Source of the DNA: an uncultured Collinsella sp.
GTDB lineage: Bacteria > Actinomycetota > Coriobacteriia > Coriobacteriales > Coriobacteriaceae
Assembly (NCBI GenBank): GCA_900545835.1
Contig: URBB01000035.1
Span: forward strand, 1-18,383
DNA: 18,383 nucleotides
Reading direction: 5' to 3'
Positions within the stretch are counted from its first letter, which is position 1, and each line of letters starts with the position of its first letter. Below the pieces are notes generated by a model, which worked only from the letters and a program-made list of their open reading frames with translations, was not told the DNA's origin and ran no database searches. The position numbers and the translations under genes are program-made. Below, in pieces: positions 1 through 8,079 of this stretch.

Positions 1-462
1 GTACTTGTACCAATAAGAAGTCTTAGGCATCGGTTGCGGGTCGATACCGCTTACGGCAAGCAGGAGCTCAACTACGCCCACGCCCCCGAGTGCCGCTGCG
101 ACGATCCACACGCAGAGCGCCAGCACCCAGATGCAGATATAGACCGTGACGGCCACGGCGGCGAAGGCGGCGAGCAGCGGCACCCACACCGGGGAGCCCA
201 CGATGGTCAGCACCCACAGCAGCGCGGTGCTGCGCCGGCGCGTCCTCGCGATCGCGCGCGGCACGGCGGGCAGGTCGTCGAGCGTGGCCTCCGCTACCTC
301 GCCGGCCGTGCCCATGGCGGCCACGGCCTCCTCCTCGCTCATACCGTCCTCCATGCGGTCGGCGATGGCCTCCGCATAGAACGCCTTGGTCTCCTCCACC
401 TGCTCGGCCGGCAGGCAGGCGAGCAGCTCGCCCAACCGGCCCAGAAACTCATCGCGCGTCAT
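1..462 (-). CDS. DUF1700/HAAS-domain membrane protein, 3' end outside window
   Basis: The frame is open from ATG at 462 to the window edge, giving 154 residues with no stop, so the C-terminus is missing. Residues 1-65 (MTRDEFLGRLGELLACLPAE, then a stretch with EEAVAAMG) are the helical HAAS-type domain of DUF1700 proteins, with the usual alternation of acidic residues and a 'M(S)EEEAVAAMG' turn. Residues about 78-140 hold two hydrophobic segments (ALLWVLTIVG and the VTVYICIWVLALCVWIV stretch), so it is an inner-membrane protein. The start overlaps the end of the PadR gene by 14 bases and has GAGGGGG six bases upstream. PadR-DUF1700 pairs are a recurrent two-gene unit, in which the membrane protein is thought to help control or sense envelope state. 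The biochemical role is unknown. Confidence 0.82.
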   Translation of the reverse strand, partial: MTRDEFLGRLGELLACLPAEQVEETKAFYAEAIADRMEDGMSEEEAVAAMGTAGEVAEATLDDLPAVPRAIARTRRRSTALLWVLTIVGSPVWVPLLAAFAAVAVTVYICIWVLALCVWIVAAALGGVGVVELLLAVSGIDPQPMPKTSYWYKY

Positions 463-769
463 GGTGCGCCCCCTCAACGTATGCGTAAATTTCCCGTACG
501 GACGGCCACTCGGCCAGGAACTCCTCGATGCGCGCTCGCCCGTCGTCCGTGATGCGGTAGTACCGGCGCAGCCGCCCGTTGTGCTCGGCGGAGCGCGCCG
601 TGATGCACCCGGCCTTCTCTAGGCGCTTGAGTAGCGGGTAGAGCGTCGACTCCGTGAGCCCCATGCTCGCCGGTACGTCCTTCACGATCTGGTAGCCGTA
701 GGACTCCTCGCCGGAGACGGCCGCGAGCACGCAGGCCTCCAGGAAGCCGCGCTTCATCTGTGCCTCCAT
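449..769 (-). CDS. PadR-family transcriptional regulator
   Basis: This 106-residue protein begins MEAQMKRGFLEACVLAAVSG and contains the PadR winged-helix core: ESYGYQIVKDV, then LTESTLYPLLKRLEKAG, then GRLRRYYRITDDGRARIEEF. PadR proteins are usually dimeric repressors. The longer frame would start at 790, but ATG at 769 has AGGAGG five bases upstream, and the extra residues (MTRGGVR) fall over that ribosome binding site, so 769 is preferred. The internal ATG at residue 5 (757) is an alternative. It lies upstream of, and overlaps, the DUF1700 gene. A strong promoter just upstream, with repeated CTATAC-type half sites over and downstream of the -10 box, fits autoregulation. Ligand or signal is unknown. 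Confidence 0.9.
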   Translation of the reverse strand: MEAQMKRGFLEACVLAAVSGEESYGYQIVKDVPASMGLTESTLYPLLKRLEKAGCITARSAEHNGRLRRYYRITDDGRARIEEFLAEWPSVREIYAYVEGAHHDAR

Positions 770-793
770 CCGCACACCTCCTCTCGTCATATA

Positions 794-835
794 CTATGCT
801 ATACAAACTATACGATGCAAGGTATTAGACGTCAA
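794..835 (-). promoter_or_regulatory. Promoter and probable operator of the PadR-DUF1700 operon
   Basis: On the minus strand TTGACG (835-830) is followed after exactly 17 bases by TATAGT (812-807), a near-consensus sigma-70 promoter. Transcription would start near 800, about 30 bases before the PadR start. Overlapping the -10 and start site are repeated half-sites, read on the plus strand as CTATGC (794), CTATAC (799) and CTATAC (808). Their position suggests a repressor site for PadR itself; that assignment is inference. Confidence 0.6.
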
Positions 836-1109
836 CTCTCATAGCGAAGATTCTCCGGCCCCTGCGCGCTGCGAACGTGATGTCGCGGGGCGGTTGGCAT
901 TATGCACGAAACGTCAAGTAACGCTCTTTTGATCCACTTCCACTCGGCCCCATATGCCTTGTACAACACCCCCTTCGACCTCGGGTTCAAGAGAGCCGCT
1001 AGTCTTCCTTTATACGTTCGGCATAATCGTAGGCGACACCCACAAATTCCAGTCCCGAGCAACAAGAGTACAATTGCTGCTAGTGTTGCCAGCTGTTGGG
1101 AGATGGAAG
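836..1109. other. Intergenic region between divergent PadR and LuxR genes
   Basis: About 275 bases with no convincing gene. It should hold the promoter of the LuxR-type gene, but I see no clear -35/-10 pair at good spacing on the plus strand; CATAAT near 1021 is the best -10-like box. The minus strand has an unusually protein-like open stretch (see findings), but it has no ribosome binding site and overlaps the LuxR gene start. Confidence 0.4.
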
Positions 1110-2114
1110 ATGGACTGCGATGGCTACCCATGCGTTCCCATGCCGTTGATGTGCACCGCCTTTGTGCCGGGGCAGATTGACGCTGCGGTTGCAGGCATTT
1201 CCGATCCCGATTCATGCACCATCGCCACGGCAGAAGCGCTGTACTTTCGCGGACAGGCCGCCCTCGCTGCCAAGACGGCGCGCCCTTATCTTGACGCCAC
1301 CGACCCCGCACTGCGCTATTCCGCATGCTTTATCTGCGGATATGCCAGCCTGTCGCTCAACCGTATCGCCGACGCCCGCCGGTGCCTTGCGGGCATTCTC
1401 GATGCGCCCACCGACGAAGAATCGCTCGCCGTCCACGCCACGCATATCCTGTTCGCCTCCGCCGCGAGCGTCCTGCTGCACTTGCCTTCCCCGTATTCCG
1501 CCGAAGAGTTTTATCCGCTTGCGGCGCATCTGCCCGAAGGCCTGCGCCTGTTCGCCAGCTACGTGATGGCACACGCCTTGTATCTGCGCGGCGAATATGG
1601 CCGCAGTCTGGGTATGGCGGAAAACGCCCTGATCATGAAACAGGGAAGTTATCCCATCTCGGAGCTGTTCCTGCACTTGGCAGCTTCTATGGCATGCATG
1701 AGTCTCAAAGACGTCGACGCCGCAAAGGCACACTTCGGAACCGCTTGGAACATTGCGCGTCCCGACGGCCTTATCGAGCTCATTGGCGAGCATCACGGCC
1801 TTTTACAGGGACTCATCGAGGCGTGCCTAAAAACGCAATACCCTGACGACTTCGCTCACATCATCGAGATCACGTATCGATTCAGCTACGGTTGGCGGCG
1901 CATCCACAACCCCGATTCGGGCGAGGACGTGGCCGACGATCTAACGACCACGGAGTTCACCATGGCCATGCTCGCCTGTCGTGGGTGGACCAACGCCGAA
2001 ATCGCACGCCATATGGGAGTATCGCCGGGCACCGTCAAAAACCGCCTATCCGGCGTATACGCAAAGCTTGGCATCGGCACGCGCGCGGAGCTGGTCGCGC
2101 ATATGTTGCGTTAG
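1110..2114 (+). CDS. LuxR-type HTH transcriptional regulator with helical-repeat N-terminal region
   Basis: The 334-residue product ends in a LuxR/FixJ-type helix-turn-helix at about residues 270-334: LTTTEFTMAMLACRGWTNAE, then IARHMGVSPGTVKNRLSGVYAKLGI. The preceding 230 residues are Ala/Leu-rich and read as TPR-like helical repeats (YFRGQAALAAKTARPYL, ALYLRGEYGRSLGMAENAL, MSLKDVDAAKAHF), as in the C-terminal halves of MalT-like regulators. No NTPase domain is present, so it is shorter than full LAL regulators. The frame is open further upstream to 954, but those residues look non-coding, and ATG at 1110 has GGGAG seven bases before it. The gene lies 155 bases upstream of, and in the same direction as, a giant surface protein that it may control. 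The signal is unknown. Confidence 0.82.
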   Translation: MDCDGYPCVPMPLMCTAFVPGQIDAAVAGISDPDSCTIATAEALYFRGQAALAAKTARPYLDATDPALRYSACFICGYASLSLNRIADARRCLAGILDAPTDEESLAVHATHILFASAASVLLHLPSPYSAEEFYPLAAHLPEGLRLFASYVMAHALYLRGEYGRSLGMAENALIMKQGSYPISELFLHLAASMACMSLKDVDAAKAHFGTAWNIARPDGLIELIGEHHGLLQGLIEACLKTQYPDDFAHIIEITYRFSYGWRRIHNPDSGEDVADDLTTTEFTMAMLACRGWTNAEIARHMGVSPGTVKNRLSGVYAKLGIGTRAELVAHMLR

Positions 2115-2269
2115 CGACCGGGCTGCCAAGCGCATCGAACGCGTTCCGGAACCCGGCGCTTCGCTCGATCAAATTGGACATTTTGACCCTTGAACGGCAC
2201 TACCACCACGGGGCACCTTCTCGCAAAATTGGATTATTTCCTCCGATATTTGCGGGATGGGAGCCCAAA

Positions 2270-3778
2270 ATGCTTGATCGCCGTTCGCTACTTGTTGCCG
2301 GAGCGTCCTCGCTGGCGAGCATTATGTTGCCGCGCGTGCCGGGAAGCGCAAACGCCTTCATATTGCCGTTCGCGCCCACCGAAGCCTATGCCGACGAAAA
2401 AGACCCCTTCAAGGTGCTCGTTCTCTCGCGCACCATGTTCGGTGTGGTCGTGGTCGACGTCGCCAACAAGAATACGCCCATCACGGGTGCCCAGGTCACA
2501 CTCACATCGCGCTATGCCGCAGGCAAGCAGCTCACCGCCACTACCGATGACGAAGGCACGGCCATCTTTGAGGTCGCGCCGCTTTCGGAAGGCTACGTGG
2601 ACGAGGCGACGCTTCTCGACGCGTACGACTTCAACGGCGGCATCTCCATTAGCATGGCGGGCTACCGCGATGTCGAGATTCCCCTCGCGCGTGTCCAAGG
2701 CGGCACCGCCATTACCGCACCCACACGTCCGCTCTCCGATGGCGAGCCGTACTTTCGCCAGCTCACATTCGACGAATGGGACATCCAGTACGCCGACGCC
2801 ACGTTTATGGCAATGCCAGCGGAAGAAGCAGCAAACGATCAGCCCGACACGCACGCTTTTACCGTGCAGGCCCATCTGCCGCAGAGCGGGCAGGCAACGT
2901 TGCATATCAATAAAGTGATGCCCGCTGCGGGCAGCTCATCCGAAACCGTCACGCAGATTGGCCAAGTCACGGCCAGCGCATCGGGCGCGGATAATCTGGC
3001 GACGTTCACGCTCGAAGACACGTTCCTCGATGCAGCTTCGGGCCTTCTGGAGGAAGGGTGCAAGCTGCGCTTTATGCTCGACTACCAGGGCAAAACCTAC
3101 ACGCTCTCATCCCCTATGGCCGTTGTCACCGCGCCGGCCGCAAAGGCGGAATCGGGCTCGACCACCATCATTCCCACCACCATGGACCAAGAGATCACTC
3201 CGTTTGATTTCCCCGCGGCGTTTCCCGGTATCGGCGGCAATAAGTTCACGTGCTGGATGCCCACATTTCCCATTCTGTTCGATTTCTCGTTTGCTGGATA
3301 CGTGCTGTTTGGCGGAGGGTACAAACCAGCTAGCTATATGAACGATTCGGGCAACCCTGATCCGGAATACTGGAAGAAATCGCCGCGCGAGTCGGGCGCC
3401 AAGCAGGCAAACCGCTACCTCGACGAGATGGAGGGGAAGTGGAATCAGTACAAGAGGATGAGTGCCGGTTCGGGCACCGATCCAAGAAACACCAAGCTCC
3501 TTCGCCACCATTGCACGCCGCTGTTCACGATGGATATCGCCACACAGCTGTACGGCTCGCTCGCCTACGATTGGGTGGGCAAAACCTGGGGTAACAACAA
3601 CGACCCCGCATACGGCAATATTAAGGCCCTCTTCCAGGTAAGAACCGACCTCAATTGGACCGAGCAGTTTACCCTAGGACCGGTGCCATTTTTCCTAAAC
3701 GTCAACCCCTGGGTGCTGGCAAAACTGGCGCTCGCCGTGGGTGCCCACACGCACGGCGAGCGGCGCGGCGTTTTTTAA
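2270..3778 (+). CDS. Large exported surface protein, N-terminal part (frame broken near 3750)
   Basis: Start ATG 2270 has GGGAG six bases upstream; the same frame is open further upstream over the LuxR gene but has no ribosome binding site there. Residues 1-41 are a signal peptide: twin-arginine MLDRRSLLVAGAS, a hydrophobic run, and an AYA site before DEKD, so Tat export is possible. Residues about 50-125 look like a carboxypeptidase-regulatory or Cna-B-like beta sandwich (TPITGAQVTLTSR, then TTDDEGTAIFEVAPL). The rest has no family I recognise, with Trp/Phe-rich blocks such as KFTCWMPTFPILFDFSF. Translation as written stops at 3776-3778 (TAA in a T6A5 run) after 502 residues, with an unnatural tail HTHGERRGVF. 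The following frame clearly continues the same protein, so this is the first half of one gene. Confidence 0.72.
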   Translation: MLDRRSLLVAGASSLASIMLPRVPGSANAFILPFAPTEAYADEKDPFKVLVLSRTMFGVVVVDVANKNTPITGAQVTLTSRYAAGKQLTATTDDEGTAIFEVAPLSEGYVDEATLLDAYDFNGGISISMAGYRDVEIPLARVQGGTAITAPTRPLSDGEPYFRQLTFDEWDIQYADATFMAMPAEEAANDQPDTHAFTVQAHLPQSGQATLHINKVMPAAGSSSETVTQIGQVTASASGADNLATFTLEDTFLDAASGLLEEGCKLRFMLDYQGKTYTLSSPMAVVTAPAAKAESGSTTIIPTTMDQEITPFDFPAAFPGIGGNKFTCWMPTFPILFDFSFAGYVLFGGGYKPASYMNDSGNPDPEYWKKSPRESGAKQANRYLDEMEGKWNQYKRMSAGSGTDPRNTKLLRHHCTPLFTMDIATQLYGSLAYDWVGKTWGNNNDPAYGNIKALFQVRTDLNWTEQFTLGPVPFFLNVNPWVLAKLALAVGAHTHGERRGVF

Positions 3779-6656
3779 AAACATTTCGCTCGACTATTCA
3801 AACACGTCGGGCTCGTTCACCATCCAGATCGGGCTTGCCGTCACCTTTGGCGCCGGCGTTGCAGGCGTCGCTTCGTCTGCCGTGCGCGGCGCCGCATCCC
3901 TCACGCTGTTCATTGGGTACGAAAAGGCAGATGGACACCAGCTTCCGCGGCTGCGTGTAGGTGCAGACGTCGATGTCGACGTGATACTCCAGTTCGTAAT
4001 GTTCAAGTGGACCACCAAGGCTTGGTCGGGGTCGTGGCCCACACTCATCGATTCGTGGAATATGTCGGTGAACAATGGCGACCAGTATGGGCTCCAGCGC
4101 TCTGAGCTCGCATTGGATGGAGATACGCCTTATACGCTGGATGCCTGCTTCGACTCGGCCGGCAACATTGAGGCGGGCGGCGTGCCGCAATTTATCGCAT
4201 CGGCCACCATCGTCACCAACGCCGAACTGCTCGCACGCGCCGAGGTTAAGGCCACTGCCGTAAACGCCGCGCCTGTCGTGCGCGATTGGGATCAAGCGGT
4301 CACGCGCATTGAGCTCGAGGCGGATGCAGAAAGCGACGACACGGGACAGATCGAGCATTTCGTCCACGTGCTGATGGAGAACGACGAAAACGCCGCGCCG
4401 ATGTATGAGTACACCTACATCGGTCAGGCAACGAACACCGCTGCCGACCCGAACGCCGATTCTGCCGGCGTGTCGGAGGACGAGCGTGGCGGCATCAAGC
4501 CCTCGAGCGACAACGTGCTGTTTGCTGGCGTGCTCAGCGAAGCCCACATGAAGCTGGCAATGATTGCCGGCGTAGAATGCCTGTTCCGTATCGCCTCGGT
4601 GCGCTACGGCGACAATGGTCGCTCGCGCCTGGTGGTACACACAAAGGCAAACGGAACGTGGTCCGCTCCCACGCCTGTGGACTTTCCCCTTGGGTTTGGC
4701 GAGGGCGACGTGGAGCGCGACAGCATATACGATTACGACTTCGACGTAGTGGAATATACGGACGGAAGAGGAAACCAGGACGCCTACGTGCTGCTGGTCT
4801 CGGGCGAGCGCCCAGCCGGCGACGACACCCTTTTCGATATGGCAAGCACAGCCGGCATACTGTCCGTTGTGCGCCTGCGCATAGGCAACGACGGAGTTCG
4901 CGTGGTATCGCACACGTCGTGGCGCAGCATCTCGCGCGGCCGCCTTCAGGAGGATGGCTACCATTGCCTGCAGTGCCCACGCATCACGGTGGGCAAGACA
5001 CTTGTCAACGGGCGCCTGTCGGGCGCCTACCTCCACCGACGCGGAACCACCGCAGAAAAGGCGCTCGGCAGCGAGGCCGAGGTTGCGCTGGAGTGCTTTA
5101 CCCTGTGGTCGGACGTTTCGGGCGACAGCCTGACGTTCCGCCAAGTTCTCCGCTTTCCGCAGGCACCGTCGAGCATCGAGCTCGGCGCGCCCGAGAATAT
5201 CAACGGCAAAATGGTGGTGCCCGTTGCATACGAGACCGCAGGCGGTTGTGGCTGTGCATCGTACGCCGTGATCGGCCAGTCCATTGCGGGCTGGGGCGTT
5301 ATGTCGCCAGATGCCACAGTACCCCACGCGGTGCCGTGGCCGCAGCACACGGGCTTTTTGGCTACCGTCAACGAGCAACTGCAGCATATTACTTGGACGC
5401 GAGACGCATCGGCATTTGCAACGCAGCCTGTGGGTGCCGCAGGCTGTGGCCCGGCATCGTTTAGCGTAAGCAACAACGGCAGGTGCGTGCTCTATGTAGA
5501 GAACACCGATGGCAAGGTGGGACAAACCTACGACGAAGAAGGCAACCCGGTAGCAGTGATGGGCAAGCACTTCCGCATCTTCGCCAGCACCTTGGCAGGC
5601 GATCTGTTCACGGAGCCGTTCGTGATGTGCGAGCTGGACCATCCCGTCGATCAGATAACGACGTTTTTGACGTCGGGAGGCATGCTCTCCGCACTCGCCA
5701 CGCACATTGTGAGTGCCGAGCAGAGCGAGGCAGAGCTGCACGGCATCGAAGTACCCTTGGCGGCGTGTGCCACTCCGACGGGCGCGGTCGCTACCTCGGG
5801 CGCGGTGGTGCCCGGAGCAGCAGGCGAATCCTTCATGGTCACGGTGCGAAACGACGGCAACACGCTGCTCACCGCCGGCACAATCGATCTATACCGAGAG
5901 GGCTCCAGCCAGCCGTTCTCCAGCGCATCCATCGGATTCGGAGCGAACGCACGCACGGCATCGATCTTTGATCCAGAGCTTTCCGAAGATGCTCCGGCCA
6001 ACGACATGGCACACGTGAAGTACGCGCTCGAGACGCTGGGCGCACGTTTTGCAACGCACCCGCTGGTAGCCGACAACGGCAACGCCGTGCTGGCACCGGG
6101 TTGCACGGCACAGTTTCGCATGAGCTTCGCCATCCCCGAGAGCTGGAGCGACGAAGTGGGCAAACGCGTAACGCTGTATGCGAAGGCGCGTAATCTGGTG
6201 GCGCTCGATCCCGTAACGCTCGAGGAAATTCGACCAGGCGCAAACTCGGCGCTGGGTGCCGTACTGCACGAGCTTCATGTGCCCGACGCGGCATGCGAGC
6301 GCTCGGAAGTTCAGATCGGCGTATGCGACAGCGCGGATACGACAGGACTTCACGACGCCCCGATGGCAGCAGACGGCGATGGCGACTCGAGTGGCGGCGG
6401 TACTGACAAGGGCGGCGGCTCCGGCGGAAGCAGCTCCGGTGGCGGCAGTGGCTCTGGCAGCGGCAAGGATCACGGCAATAACAAGCATTCCGGAAAAGCG
6501 GGCGTGCTTGCGGGCACGAGCGATGTCAGCGCTCCCCTCATGGCAGCCGCTGCAGCACTCGCCGCAGCTGGCGCCGGCCTTGTCGCCTACAGCGCCCGCC
6601 GCACGGCGCTCGAAAACGACACCGCCGATGAGATCAATTCGGATAGGCCTCACTAG
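3741..6656 (+). CDS. Large surface protein, C-terminal part (continuation of the 2270 gene in the +1 frame)
   Basis: This frame overlaps the end of the first half and has no ATG or ribosome binding site of its own (first start is a GTG at 3741), so it is the rest of the 2270 gene. Rejoined at about 3751/3756 the product has about 1460 residues. The middle (about 4260-5700) is beta-rich with repeated turns such as RIASVRYGDNGRSRLVVHTK and NGTWSAPTPVDFPLGF, resembling propeller or sialidase-fold blades; this is tentative. Residues around 5800-6200 (GESFMVTVRNDGNTLLTAGT) look like a CARDB-type Ig domain. A Gly/Ser-rich linker covers 6385-6490. The end has a hydrophobic segment (PLMAAAAALAAAGAGLVAYS) followed by ARR, typical of a wall- or membrane-anchored protein. 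VLAGTSD before it resembles a degenerate LPxTG signal. Function unknown. Confidence 0.7.
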   Translation: MPTRTASGAAFFKNISLDYSNTSGSFTIQIGLAVTFGAGVAGVASSAVRGAASLTLFIGYEKADGHQLPRLRVGADVDVDVILQFVMFKWTTKAWSGSWPTLIDSWNMSVNNGDQYGLQRSELALDGDTPYTLDACFDSAGNIEAGGVPQFIASATIVTNAELLARAEVKATAVNAAPVVRDWDQAVTRIELEADAESDDTGQIEHFVHVLMENDENAAPMYEYTYIGQATNTAADPNADSAGVSEDERGGIKPSSDNVLFAGVLSEAHMKLAMIAGVECLFRIASVRYGDNGRSRLVVHTKANGTWSAPTPVDFPLGFGEGDVERDSIYDYDFDVVEYTDGRGNQDAYVLLVSGERPAGDDTLFDMASTAGILSVVRLRIGNDGVRVVSHTSWRSISRGRLQEDGYHCLQCPRITVGKTLVNGRLSGAYLHRRGTTAEKALGSEAEVALECFTLWSDVSGDSLTFRQVLRFPQAPSSIELGAPENINGKMVVPVAYETAGGCGCASYAVIGQSIAGWGVMSPDATVPHAVPWPQHTGFLATVNEQLQHITWTRDASAFATQPVGAAGCGPASFSVSNNGRCVLYVENTDGKVGQTYDEEGNPVAVMGKHFRIFASTLAGDLFTEPFVMCELDHPVDQITTFLTSGGMLSALATHIVSAEQSEAELHGIEVPLAACATPTGAVATSGAVVPGAAGESFMVTVRNDGNTLLTAGTIDLYREGSSQPFSSASIGFGANARTASIFDPELSEDAPANDMAHVKYALETLGARFATHPLVADNGNAVLAPGCTAQFRMSFAIPESWSDEVGKRVTLYAKARNLVALDPVTLEEIRPGANSALGAVLHELHVPDAACERSEVQIGVCDSADTTGLHDAPMAADGDGDSSGGGTDKGGGSGGSSSGGGSGSGSGKDHGNNKHSGKAGVLAGTSDVSAPLMAAAAALAAAGAGLVAYSARRTALENDTADEINSDRPH

Positions 6657-6703
6657 CTCTCAGTTACCTTTGCGAGAGACGCCGACTCGGCTCATCGAAC
6701 GCC

Positions 6704-6738
6704 AAAAGGGCTGGCCTCGGGTACCCGAAGCCAGCCCT
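6704..6738 (-). terminator. Hairpin terminator of the lipoprotein gene, between convergent genes
   Basis: AGGGCTGGC (6707-6715) and GCCAGCCCT (6730-6738) form a perfect 9-bp stem. One mismatch and a further TCGGG/CCCGA pairing extend it inward. On the minus strand the stem is followed by TTTTGG, so it best serves the leftward lipoprotein gene, whose stop is 30 bases away. It has no T-run on the plus strand but may also slow transcription from the surface-protein gene. Confidence 0.72.
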
Positions 6739-6767
6739 GAGTCGCCTGACATGGGAATCGCAGTCCG

Positions 6768-7784
6768 CTACTTGAGCTTCAGCGCCTCCATCATGGGCAC
6801 GGCAGCATCCCAGTCGATCTTCCAGCCGATCGACACACGGACGGTTTCACCCGTCGCGGGAGCCGTCGCAAACAGCGTATGGCCGTTGTCGGGACCGGTA
6901 AAGCGCAGCCACGTTATGCCGTTGTACTCGACCTGGTCGGTTGTTGTCTCCTTGCCTTCGTAGACCTGCTCTAGGCTTGCAACCTCTTCCTCCGGCGAGC
7001 GCGGGAAGATGCTGATGTTCAGGCGTCCTCCAGTCTCGTCGTGGAAGAAGTTTGCCTTTTCGCGCTCTTCGTCGGACGAATCCAGCGTGTACCCATCGGC
7101 GGCCTCGATGCTGTACGATGCGCAGTCGATGCCCGTTAAATCTGCCTTCTCGCCAGAATCGGCCACGCCGCCGGCCGCCTTGAACTCCTTGGTCTCGCAG
7201 CCCGTGGTGTCAAAGTGCATGGCCTCGTGGTTCTTAGCGGGGGCGTAAGCGTCTACGAACTCGACAGTGATGGGCCCGTAGTACGCCGTCTTGGGCGCCC
7301 AGAAATATACGTACTCAACGGTCTCGCCCGGACCGATGTCTGGCCTCTCGGAAAGGTCAATTCCCTTGTGCAGATCATCGGGGGCCTCGCTTGCAACGTA
7401 GTCGAGCACAGCCGCCTTGCCGGAAGTAAACAACGGGTCGCCTGCCTCAAGATCGCCCTGGGCAGCATGCACGTTAAAGGAACTGAACGTCCTGTTCTTT
7501 GTGTTGTTGTTGGTGATCTTGATGTGCAGGTAAAAGCCGTCCTGTAGCTTGGCATCGCCACGATAGAACGTACCGTGAGCCACCGACTCATAGGTAATGC
7601 CTGCCACCTCGACCGTCTGCGAATCATAGGCCTCGGCCTTCTTGGACTTCTCCTGCACAGGTGCGCTCCCGCCCGAGCCACTCGGCGCATTACCGCCGCA
7701 GCCGGCAAGCGTACACGCCAACACAGCCGAAAGCGCCACGGTGGGAATTCCTAACAGCAGCTTCTTCGTCATGGGCTTCATCAT
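6768..7784 (-). CDS. Lipoprotein with DUF5067/DUF4352-like immunoglobulin-fold domain
   Basis: The 338-residue product starts MMKPMTKKLLLGIPTVALSA and has a lipobox LAGC followed by Gly/Ser residues, so it is exported by Sec and lipidated. After a short linker, residues about 58-190 (VEVAGITYESV, LHIKITNNNTKNRTFSSFNV, GPGETVEYVYFWAPKT) match the beta-sandwich style of DUF5067/DUF4352-type extracytoplasmic domains. The remaining 140 residues form a second, unrecognised domain (LNISIFPRSPEEEVASLEQV, ITWLRFTGPDNGHTLFAT). A GTG at 7790 is in frame, but AAAGGAG lies only 2 bases from it and 8 bases from ATG 7784, so ATG is preferred (7781 also possible). The gene stands alone, converging on the surface-protein gene. 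Its role is unknown; a binding or envelope function is inferred only from location. Confidence 0.82.
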   Translation of the reverse strand: MMKPMTKKLLLGIPTVALSAVLACTLAGCGGNAPSGSGGSAPVQEKSKKAEAYDSQTVEVAGITYESVAHGTFYRGDAKLQDGFYLHIKITNNNTKNRTFSSFNVHAAQGDLEAGDPLFTSGKAAVLDYVASEAPDDLHKGIDLSERPDIGPGETVEYVYFWAPKTAYYGPITVEFVDAYAPAKNHEAMHFDTTGCETKEFKAAGGVADSGEKADLTGIDCASYSIEAADGYTLDSSDEEREKANFFHDETGGRLNISIFPRSPEEEVASLEQVYEGKETTTDQVEYNGITWLRFTGPDNGHTLFATAPATGETVRVSIGWKIDWDAAVPMMEALKLK

Positions 7785-7898
7785 CCTCACCGCTCCTTTC
7801 GCTTGCAGCTCATCCGTTGCCCAAGGCCTTCGTCATCCCGTGGCATCGACTTCCACTATGAGCGTATGACGAAACACGGCGCCGGCGAAGTGACCCGT

Positions 7899-7978
7899 GG
7901 CCCAAATAACGACCCACCAGCGTTCCTTATGGGCCAAAAGAACTCGCACATGCACGCCCCCGGCCCATAAAACGAGAC
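7899..7978. repeat. Three imperfect GGCCCA-type direct repeats at 31-32 bp spacing
   Basis: GGCCCAAATAACGACCC (7899), GGGCCAAAAGAACTCGC (7931) and GGCCCATAAAACGAGAC (7962) align over about 17 bases with a consensus close to GGCCCAAAAAACGA. They are spaced 32 and 31 bases apart, three helical turns. They could be protein binding sites or a fragment of an interspersed intergenic repeat family. Confidence 0.5.
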
Positions 7979-8079
7979 GTCTGTCCCAATGTTCGATTCG
8001 ATCCAACAATCCGCACGACACGTTTTCGACAACGTATCCAACCGTAAACGCAGCAAGACGCATCCGGCCGCCTTCAAAC

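Noticed and set aside
1892..2269. Upstream extension of the surface-protein frame into the LuxR gene
   Set aside because: It lies in another frame of the LuxR coding sequence, has no ribosome binding site and reads as Arg/His-rich shadow sequence; the signal peptide and SD fix the start at 2270.
3798..5741. 647-codon minus-strand frame inside the surface-protein gene
   Set aside because: His/Cys/Arg-rich content with no domain; a shadow of a GC-rich coding strand.
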